Source of the DNA: JBDUCV01 sp040003255
GTDB taxonomy: Bacteria; Actinomycetota; Actinomycetes; Mycobacteriales; Jatrophihabitantaceae
Reading direction: 5' to 3'
Length of the DNA stretch: 21,384 nt
Assembly (NCBI GenBank): GCA_040003255.1
Contig: JBDUCV010000040.1
Location: forward strand, 1 to 21,384
Shown: positions 16,283-21,384 of the stretch, piece by piece
Layout of the letters: each line of letters starts with the position of its first letter
How positions within the stretch are numbered: the stretch's first letter is position 1
Notes under the pieces: generated by a model
The model's database searches: none
What the model was told of the DNA's origin: nothing
The model's input: the letters and a program-made list of their open reading frames with translations, nothing else
Position numbers and translations under genes: made by a program

Positions 16283-16747
16283 TCAGACGTCGAGGTCGTG
16301 ACGAAGTTTGGCGACATGTCCGGTCGCGCGCACGTTGTAGAGCGCCTGCTCGATCCGACCCTGTTCGTCGATCACGAACGTCGAGCGGATCACTCCGGTG
16401 ACCTGCTTGCCGTACATCATCTTCTCGCCGAACGCTCCATAGGCGTTGAGCACGGATCGATCCGGATCGGACAGCAGCGGAAAGGTGAGCTGCTCGGCGT
16501 CGCGAAACGCCGCCAACTTAGCCGGCTTGTCGGGAGAGATGCCCACGACGCCGATGCCGGCGTCGTTCAGTTCCGCGAGGTTGTCGCGAAAATCGCACGC
16601 CTGAGTGGTACAGCCGGGCGTCGACGCGGCGGGGTAGAAATATAGGACGATCTTGCGGCCGCGGAACTCGGCCAGAGACACGTCGTGACCATCGGCGTCA
16701 GGCAGGGTGAACGTCGGCGCGGAGTCGCCAGGCGACAAGTGGGGCAT
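16283..16747 (-). CDS. bcp: Peroxiredoxin Bcp (thioredoxin-dependent thiol peroxidase)
   Basis: This 154-residue cytoplasmic peroxiredoxin of the Bcp/PrxQ group reduces hydrogen peroxide and organic peroxides using thioredoxin. The peroxidatic Cys46 lies in STPGCTTQACDFRDN. Cys51, five residues on, is the resolving cysteine of the two-Cys PrxQ type. DAEQLTFPLLSDPD and RSTFVIDEQGRIEQALYNV are typical. The start is placed at ATG 16747 (MPHLSPGDSAPTFTLPDADG), which matches the family; the 64 residues open upstream are not family-like and overlap the divergent gene. It diverges from the DUF3618-like gene, with the promoter in the 62-bp gap. Confidence 0.95.
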   Translation of the reverse strand: MPHLSPGDSAPTFTLPDADGHDVSLAEFRGRKIVLYFYPAASTPGCTTQACDFRDNLAELNDAGIGVVGISPDKPAKLAAFRDAEQLTFPLLSDPDRSVLNAYGAFGEKMMYGKQVTGVIRSTFVIDEQGRIEQALYNVRATGHVAKLRHDLDV

Positions 16748-16809
16748 CCCAACACCATATCGGCGGTGCCCTAGGCTTCTGCGTGAGACCACGGGCGAGA
16801 GGGGCAGTC

Positions 16810-17046
16810 GTGCCAGAACGGACGGCCGAAGACATTCAGCGCGAGATCGAGCAGGCCCGCTCGTCGCTGGCCGAGGCTGTCGATCAGCTGGCCGAACGCA
16901 CCAGTCCGAAGCGGTTGAAGCAGCAGGCGAAGCAGTCATTGATCGCTAAGGCCCAGACCCCGGCCGGCCACGGAGTGATCGCCGCGGTTGGCGCCCTGGT
17001 CGTGCTCATGGTGGTTCGCCGGCTGCGCGATCGATCCGACGACTGA
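16810..17046 (+). CDS. DUF3618-like small membrane protein
   Basis: This 78-residue protein begins at GTG 16810 after GAGAGGGG (16797-16804). A GTG at 16783 would add nine residues but has no ribosome binding site. The N-terminal half is an amphipathic helix with ERTAEDIQREIEQARSSL, the pattern of DUF3618. A single membrane segment, GVIAAVGALVVLMVV, comes near the end, followed by a basic tail. No biochemical role is known for the family. The pairing with bcp is, as I recall, common in actinobacteria. Confidence 0.85.
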   Translation: MPERTAEDIQREIEQARSSLAEAVDQLAERTSPKRLKQQAKQSLIAKAQTPAGHGVIAAVGALVVLMVVRRLRDRSDD

Positions 17047-17055
17047 GCGACTCGC

Positions 17056-17077
17056 CGACCGACCCGGCCACCGGTCG
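17056..17077. terminator. Inverted repeat between convergent genes, candidate terminator
   Basis: CGACCG (17056-17061) pairs with CGGTCG (17072-17077) across a 10-base loop, in the 44-bp gap between two convergent genes. There is no U tract, so this is tentative. Confidence 0.3.
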
Positions 17078-17090
17078 TCACATGACCCGA

Positions 17091-17633
17091 TCAGTACCCG
17101 GCGTGCGCTAGACCCTGTCGCAGCAGTACGCCCTGCCCGCCGGTCATCTCTGCGAGTACGCTCTCGGCTCCAGCCTCGGCCGGCGTCAGCCAGCTGAGTT
17201 CCAACGCGTCCTGCTGCGGCTCGCAGTCTCCGTCCACGGGCACCACGTAAGCCAGCGACACCGCATGCTGACGCGGGTCGTGGAACGGCGTTACGCCAGG
17301 GGTCGGGAAGTACTCAGCGATCGTGAACGGCTGCGGAGTCGCCGGTACCCGGGGCAGCGCGAGCGTGCCGAGGTCTTTCTCGAGGTGACGCAGCAGCGCG
17401 GCGCGCACCCGCTCGTGGTGATTGACCCGTCCGGAGACCAGCGCCCGCGTCATCGCTCCCTCGCCGGTAACGCGCAGCAGGAGCCCGATCGAGGTGACCA
17501 TGCCCTGACCGTCCACCCGCACCGGGATCGCGTCGACGTAGAGGATCGGCATCCGATCCCGCAACGCGTCGAGCTCCTCGCGGGTCAGCCAGCTGGTTGC
17601 CGACTGCGGCGTCTGTGGCGTGGTCTGCGTCAT
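17091..17633 (-). CDS. NUDIX-like hydrolase family protein (DUF4916-like)
   Basis: The protein is 180 residues, with ATG at 17633. It has the strand pattern of a NUDIX fold: LYVDAIPVRVDGQGMVTSIGLLLR, then VSGRVNHHERVRAALLRHLEKDLG, where the NUDIX helix would be, and ALELSWLTPAEA at the end. The canonical Gx5Ex7REUxEExGU box is not intact; GRVNHHERVRAALLRHLEK takes its place. This fits the actinobacterial DUF4916 group as I remember it. The substrate is unknown. It diverges from the sirtuin gene, with only 48 bp between starts, so regulation may be shared. Confidence 0.72.
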   Translation of the reverse strand: MTQTTPQTPQSATSWLTREELDALRDRMPILYVDAIPVRVDGQGMVTSIGLLLRVTGEGAMTRALVSGRVNHHERVRAALLRHLEKDLGTLALPRVPATPQPFTIAEYFPTPGVTPFHDPRQHAVSLAYVVPVDGDCEPQQDALELSWLTPAEAGAESVLAEMTGGQGVLLRQGLAHAGY

Positions 17634-17681
17634 GTGTTCTTTCTAGCGGACGCATGCGGTCCAGCGGCGCCACGAGGCAGG

Positions 17682-18527
17682 ATGGATCGCGTGCTCGCCA
17701 CCGATCGTCGTCCACCCACGGGGGTGGCCGAACTGCGCGCGCTGCTCGGACGCGGCGATGTCGTCGTCCTTTCCGGAGCGGGCCTGTCGACGGACTCGGG
17801 TATCCCCGACTACCGAGGACCGAGCGGGGCACGTCGCCGGCACGCCCCGATGACCTATCAGGCATTCGTCGGTGATCCGCTGGCCCGGCACCGGTACTGG
17901 GCACGTAGCTACCTGGGTTGGCGGCAGATCGCCGCCGCCCGACCGAACGACGGGCACCGCGCGGTCGGCGCCTTGCAGCATGCGGGAGTCCTGCGCGGCA
18001 TCGTGACGCAGAACGTCGACGGGCTGCATCAAGCGGGTGGCGCTCGCGACGTTGTCGAGTTGCACGGCGGCCTCGATCGCACGGTGTGCCTCACGTGCGG
18101 TGACCGCGCGGATCGCGGTGAGATCGACCGGTGGCTGCGGGAGGCCAACCCGAGTTTCGAGGCCACGGTGGCGGCGATCAACCCCGATGGCGATGTCGAG
18201 CTGTCCGACGATGAGCTCGCCGGCTTCGTGATGATCAACTGCGGGGCGTGCGGGGCCGGCCCGCTCAAGCCCGATGTGGTGTTCTTCGGCGAGCCGGTGC
18301 CGCTTGATCGGGTCAGGCACTGTTACGGCCTGGTGGAGCGGGCGCGGGGGCTGGTCGTGCTGGGGTCGTCGTTGACGGTGATGTCGGGGTATCGGTTCGT
18401 GCTGCGGGCGGTGAAGCTCGCGATCCCGGTCGGCATCGTCAACCAAGGCCCGACCCGAGGCGACCGGCAGGCCACCATCCGAATCGACGCCCCGCTCGGC
18501 GAGGTGCTGCCGGCCGTCCTGGGATAA
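17682..18527 (+). CDS. NAD-dependent Sir2-family deacylase, class II (SIRT4-like)
   Basis: This 281-residue sirtuin removes acyl groups from protein lysines with NAD. The NAD-binding motifs are SGAGLSTDSGIPDYRG (31-46) and TQNVDGLHQAGG (109-120). The catalytic His128 lies in ELHGG. The zinc site is Cys136-x2-Cys139 and Cys187-x2-Cys190. The segment RYWARSYLGW and the long insert between the cysteine pairs (ANPSF...NPDGDVELSDDE) are features of class II sirtuins such as SIRT4. ATG 17682 is preceded by GAGGCAGG. The frame is open much further upstream, but that overlaps the divergent gene and is not sirtuin-like. Its targets are not predictable from here. Confidence 0.94.
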   Translation: MDRVLATDRRPPTGVAELRALLGRGDVVVLSGAGLSTDSGIPDYRGPSGARRRHAPMTYQAFVGDPLARHRYWARSYLGWRQIAAARPNDGHRAVGALQHAGVLRGIVTQNVDGLHQAGGARDVVELHGGLDRTVCLTCGDRADRGEIDRWLREANPSFEATVAAINPDGDVELSDDELAGFVMINCGACGAGPLKPDVVFFGEPVPLDRVRHCYGLVERARGLVVLGSSLTVMSGYRFVLRAVKLAIPVGIVNQGPTRGDRQATIRIDAPLGEVLPAVLG

Positions 18528-18605
18528 GTCCTTCGCAGCGTCATCGCCGCGCCCGGAGTCGCGCCGGCCACGACGGTAACGGCGGAATAACGATCGGTGC
18601 CGGAA

Positions 18606-18640
18606 GGCAACCTTTCCCCGCAGCGTGCGACTTGATGGTG
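18606..18640 (+). promoter_or_regulatory. Candidate ECF-type promoter of the sigma factor gene
   Basis: GGCAACC at 18606-18612, inside an imperfect inverted repeat GGAAGG-CAA-CCTTTCC, resembles the GC-AAC-containing -35 boxes of ECF sigma factors. A GCGTGCGAC segment at the expected spacing could be the -10. This would allow autoregulation and supports the start at 18688 rather than at a GTG at 18625. It is a pattern match by eye only. Confidence 0.3.
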
Positions 18641-18687
18641 TGCTTACCAAAACGCTCCGTGCTGGTGAAGCGGCGAGTGGGGGCCCG

Positions 18688-19185
18688 ATGGCGGCCGGCG
18701 AGCTAAATGTCGCGGCGCTGTATACCGCTCATTGGCGGCAGATGGTGCGCTTCGCGGTATTGCTCGTTGAGGACGTCGCGACCGCGGAGGATGTGGTCCA
18801 GGACGCCTTCGTCGCGTTGTACCGCCATCAACACCAACTGCGCAGCATCGACGCCGCGATGGGCTACGTCCGGGCGGCGGTGGTGAACGGGTCGCGGTCG
18901 GTGATCCGTAAACGGCAAACGGGTCGTCGCCGCCTCGTCCTGGCTGGGCCGGAGTTCGGCGCGGGCGCCGACTACGAGGTGCTGCTCGCCGCGGAGCATC
19001 GCGAGGCTGTGCAGGCGCTGCGGCGCCTTCCGCGCCGACAACGTGAGGTGCTAGTCCTGCGCTACTGGTCCGGATCATCCGAGGCCGAGATAGCCGCCAC
19101 CCTCGGCATCTCGACCGGATCGGTGAAATCCGCAGCCAGCCGCGGGATCGCCACGTTAGAGAAGCGATTGGGAGGACGGCGATGA
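18688..19185 (+). CDS. SigE-family ECF RNA polymerase sigma factor
   Basis: The protein is 165 residues. Region 2 includes LYTAHWRQMVRFAVLL and EDVATAEDVVQDAFVALYRH, which bind core polymerase and the -10. Region 4 is LPRRQREVLVLRYWSGSSEAEIAATLGIS, then a recognition helix with TGSVKSAASRGIATL for the -35. Both are standard for the actinobacterial SigE-like group. ATG 18688 is chosen because GTGGGGG precedes it and family homology begins there; a GTG at 18625 would add 21 unlike residues. The stop overlaps the next gene's start (ATGA), so the partner membrane protein is made with it. Confidence 0.93.
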   Translation: MAAGELNVAALYTAHWRQMVRFAVLLVEDVATAEDVVQDAFVALYRHQHQLRSIDAAMGYVRAAVVNGSRSVIRKRQTGRRRLVLAGPEFGAGADYEVLLAAEHREAVQALRRLPRRQREVLVLRYWSGSSEAEIAATLGISTGSVKSAASRGIATLEKRLGGRR

Positions 19186-20162
19186 CGCACGAGGTCGAGA
19201 CGATGTTGGCGGCGGCGCTAGACGCCACCGCAACTGCCGCCGTCCCTGATGACCGCCGTGTCCCGCCGTTCATCGGGGTCGGCGCTGGCGAGCCGGCCGT
19301 GCGGGGGCGGCGACCGTGGGCCAGCCCGCTGCTAGCTGCCGCCGCGGTCGCCGTGGTCGCCGTTGGCGCGGCCGTGACCGTTGCGGCTGTCCGTGCTGAG
19401 CGGCAGAGCCCGGCTGGCACGTCGTTGCCGTCGCCGCTGCCGGGCGTCAGCAGCCAGCATGTCCCGTCTGGCTCCGGCTCGGCCCCGACGTCGCGGCCCA
19501 CGTCTCAAGCACCGTCCGGAGCGCCGCACTCCGCTGCTCCGCAGTCACCGTTCGATCTCGGTTTCCAGCCGCTGTGGCCGTTCCGCGATCTGCAGGAGGC
19601 GACGGCATGGCGTGTCGCGCATCAGTCCACGGGTGTCCAGCCGTGGCACTCGGATGCCGGCCAGACTGCGCTTTCATTCACCCAGGGCTATCTGGGGCTG
19701 CGGGCCATCGACACGGTTACCTCGACGAGCATCGACCAAGACGGCGCCCATATCGGCGTCGGCTACCGCGACCCCAACGGAGGCTTGCGCACCTCAGCGG
19801 TACTGCATCTCGTGCGATTCGGTCCCCAGAGCGACGCGCCGTGGGAGGTCGTCGGTAGCGACGACACCTCGTTCTCACTCGAGCATCCCGACTACGGCAG
19901 CACGGTGACCTCGCCCATAACGGTGGGAGGGCACATCACCGGCGTCGATGAGAGCATCACGGTGACGGTTCGCCAGATTGCCAACCCGGCACCGCTAGGT
20001 CGCACCTGCTGCACCCCCGCTGGCGGCGTCAACAGCCCATGGACGGTCAGCGTTTCTTTCAGTGGCGCGACCGACGACGTACTCACCGTCCTTGCCACCA
20101 CGGGTGGCCACCTCATGGCCGTCGAGCGCTTCACGATTCAGGGCGTTCGGACCCGATCCTGA
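19182..20162 (+). CDS. Single-pass membrane protein with Gmad2-like C-terminal domain, sigma-factor partner
   Basis: The protein is 326 residues. A cytoplasmic N-terminus of about 46 residues precedes one membrane segment (about 47-70, with LLAAAAVAVVAVGAAVTVAA). A Ser/Pro-rich linker (75-125) reaches into the envelope, then come about 200 extracytoplasmic residues. The last 90 or so (TVTSPITVGGHITGVDESI ... SPWTVSVSFSGA ... ERFTIQGVR) look like the immunoglobulin-like Gmad2 domain of spore-germination and sporulation proteins. No zinc-binding anti-sigma motif is visible in the short cytoplasmic part. It overlaps the sigma gene by 4 bp, with GGAGGA 5 bases before ATG 19182, so it is probably a membrane regulator or sensor for that sigma factor. 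The function is inferred only from context. Confidence 0.8.
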   Translation: MTHEVETMLAAALDATATAAVPDDRRVPPFIGVGAGEPAVRGRRPWASPLLAAAAVAVVAVGAAVTVAAVRAERQSPAGTSLPSPLPGVSSQHVPSGSGSAPTSRPTSQAPSGAPHSAAPQSPFDLGFQPLWPFRDLQEATAWRVAHQSTGVQPWHSDAGQTALSFTQGYLGLRAIDTVTSTSIDQDGAHIGVGYRDPNGGLRTSAVLHLVRFGPQSDAPWEVVGSDDTSFSLEHPDYGSTVTSPITVGGHITGVDESITVTVRQIANPAPLGRTCCTPAGGVNSPWTVSVSFSGATDDVLTVLATTGGHLMAVERFTIQGVRTRS

Positions 20163-20172
20163 TTGATTGTTC

Positions 20173-20967
20173 CTACAGCACGGAGGGGCTGGTTGCGATG
20201 AGGACGGTGGCGTTCAGCTCGTCGGATGTGGCCACCCGCGGGATCAGCCCGTTGCAGGCGGCCGCTTCGACGAGCTGCGGCGCTTGGCGCTCGCTCGTCT
20301 CGACCAGGAGGTGGCCGCCCGGTGCCAGCCATGCCGACGCCGCGCCGATCACCCGCAGCAGGACGTCGAGCCCGTCCGCGCCACCGTCAAGCGCCACTCG
20401 CGGCTCGTGTATGCGGGCCTCCGGAGGCAGCAGCCTGATCGCGTCGCTCGGCACGTATGGTGCGTTGGCGACCAGGACGTCGACGCGGCCCCGCAGCGTG
20501 GCGGGCAGCGGCTCGTAGAGGTCGCCTTCGTACACCTCACCATCGGCGGCGATGTTGCGGCGGGCGCACCCCACCGCGATGGGGTTGATGTCGACGGCGT
20601 ACAACTCAACCCGGTCCAGCGCCGCGACCAGCGCGGCGCCGACGGCGCCCGAGCCGCAGCACAAGTCGACGACGACATCACGTGGCCGGGCGAGGGCGGC
20701 GGCCTGGCGGACGAGGAACTCGGTGCGACGGCGTGGTACGAAGACTCCCGGTTCCACGGCTATCCGCAGTCCGCAGAACTCCGCCCAGCCGAGGACATGC
20801 TCGAGGGGATGGCCAGCGGCTCGCCGATCCACCATGGCGGCGAGCTCGGCCGGTGTTCGCGCCGCAGCGATGAGCAACCGCGCCTCGTCCTCGGCGAAGA
20901 CACAGCCAGCGGCCCGCAGCCTGGTGACGGTGACTGATCGAGGGCGAAGTGACGCGAAAGCTGACAT
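20173..20967 (-). CDS. PrmC/HemK-related protein N5-glutamine methyltransferase
   Basis: This 264-residue SAM-dependent methyltransferase has the SAM-binding motif VVDLCCGSGAVGAALV, acidic loop YAVDINPIAVGCARRN, and a substrate motif NAPYVPSD. The N-terminal helical domain has HPLEHVLGWAEFCGLRIAVEPGVFVPRRRTE, as in PrmC. Canonical PrmC has NPPY; the second-position Ala is, as I recall, usual in an actinobacterial paralogue family of unknown substrate. The canonical prmC partner prfA is not nearby, which fits the paralogue. ATG 20967 is preferred; a TTG at 20994 would add nine residues and overlap the decayed VOC gene. It ends 10 bp from the convergent sigma-partner gene. Confidence 0.88.
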   Translation of the reverse strand: MSAFASLRPRSVTVTRLRAAGCVFAEDEARLLIAAARTPAELAAMVDRRAAGHPLEHVLGWAEFCGLRIAVEPGVFVPRRRTEFLVRQAAALARPRDVVVDLCCGSGAVGAALVAALDRVELYAVDINPIAVGCARRNIAADGEVYEGDLYEPLPATLRGRVDVLVANAPYVPSDAIRLLPPEARIHEPRVALDGGADGLDVLLRVIGAASAWLAPGGHLLVETSERQAPQLVEAAACNGLIPRVATSDELNATVLIATSPSVL

Positions 20968-20990
20968 GACTCGGCGCGGCAACGGGGCAA

Positions 20991-21262
20991 TCAAGGTGAC
21001 TGGATGAGTCCGATGGTGTTGCCGGCTGTGTCTTTCACGGATGCGATGAGCTTGCCGCCGCCGACGTGCCAGTAGCCGAGAGGTCCGTCATGCCCTGGCT
21101 GTGCCCGTGTGGGTCGAGACCTACTTCTTGGTCTCCGACATTGAACTGGACGTAGTACGCCTCATCCATTGCCGGCGTTACGCCCAGGAGCTTGCCGTAC
21201 AGCTTCCTCGCTCGGGCTAGATCCCTGACGGGGTAGATGACTGTTATGAGGCCTGACGTCAT
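20991..21262 (-). pseudogene. Decayed VOC/glyoxalase-family gene with frameshift and internal deletion
   Basis: From ATG 21262, with GGGGAG just upstream, the frame reads a normal VOC N-terminus: ITVIYPVRDLARARKLYGKL, AYYVQFNVGDQEVGLDPHG, HSQGMT. It then loses homology and stops at 21035. Shifting frame by one base at about 21088 restores GPLGYWHV joined directly to GGGKLIASVKDTAGNTIGLI, a normal VOC C-terminus ending at 20991. The total span of 272 bases is one short of a whole number of codons. Relatives usually have about 25 residues between YWHV and GGGK, so an internal deletion is also likely. A truncated 75-residue product could still be made but would lack half the fold. Confidence 0.75.
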
Positions 21263-21384
21263 GAAGAGCTCCCCACGCTGGTTGTGTCACATCGAACCTA
21301 GTTTGGTCCGTCACTGCTATGACGCATCGTGGCGGAAAGCGGCGCGGGGTGGTCGACCAGATCTTCGTCCAGTGGGCTCGCGGG

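Noticed and set aside
16087..16317. Minus-strand 76-codon open frame over the tRNA region
   Set aside because: It consists largely of translated tRNA sequence and the 3' end of bcp.
21298..21384. Minus-strand open stretch reading into the right edge (ends GPN, stop at 21298)
   Set aside because: It could be the C-terminus of a truncated gene, but only 28 codons are visible and a plus-strand frame from ATG 21319 is equally open; neither can be supported.

Overview
The window is high-GC DNA from a free-living actinobacterium. Signs of this are the codon use, GTG starts, short Shine-Dalgarno spacing, a tRNA gene without encoded CCA, a SigE-type ECF sigma factor, and the Bcp / DUF3618 / NUDIX-like neighbourhood. 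I cannot name the genus; a member of the Frankiales or a related soil order would fit.

Left edge (1-3239): a minus-strand gene runs off the window. It has a clear Shine-Dalgarno, starts at 412, and has a glycine-rich tail encoded by 21-bp tandem repeats. It diverges across 76 bp from a 916-residue TPR-CHAT protein, a caspase-like His/Cys protease. This pair, with or without the next gene, is the least explained part of the window.

Centre (3245-16103): a plus-strand run with gaps of 39 bp or less, or 4-bp ATGA overlaps. It starts with an unusual metallo-beta-lactamase-fold protein carrying a C-terminal Rieske [2Fe-2S] domain, related to CMP-Neu5Ac hydroxylase but with the reverse domain order. 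An inositol module follows: iolC, iolB, iolD, mmsA/iolA, a sugar ABC importer (lipoprotein binding protein, permease, single-domain ATPase), an IolE-like TIM-barrel isomerase/dehydratase, a Gfo/Idh/MocA oxidoreductase, and an IolG-like inositol 2-dehydrogenase. Together these would import an inositol or related polyol, oxidise and dehydrate it, open the ring (IolD), isomerise (IolB), phosphorylate (IolC), and finish at malonate semialdehyde (MmsA). The IolJ aldolase and an iol regulator are not in the window. Because the CHAT gene ends 5 bp before the run continues, the TPR-CHAT gene may share a transcript with inositol catabolism.

Right part (16104-21384): a tRNA gene with a UAG (Leu) anticodon but a short variable loop. 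Beside it is a second tRNA-3'-end-like fragment that overlaps the end of iolG. Then come bcp (minus), a small DUF3618-like membrane protein (plus), a NUDIX-like protein (minus), a SIRT4-like class II sirtuin (plus), an ECF sigma factor overlapping a membrane protein with a Gmad2-like domain (plus), a PrmC-related N5-glutamine methyltransferase (minus), and a decayed glyoxalase/VOC gene (minus). No insertion sequence, phage gene or CRISPR array was seen. No gene-free stretch exceeds about 160 bp.
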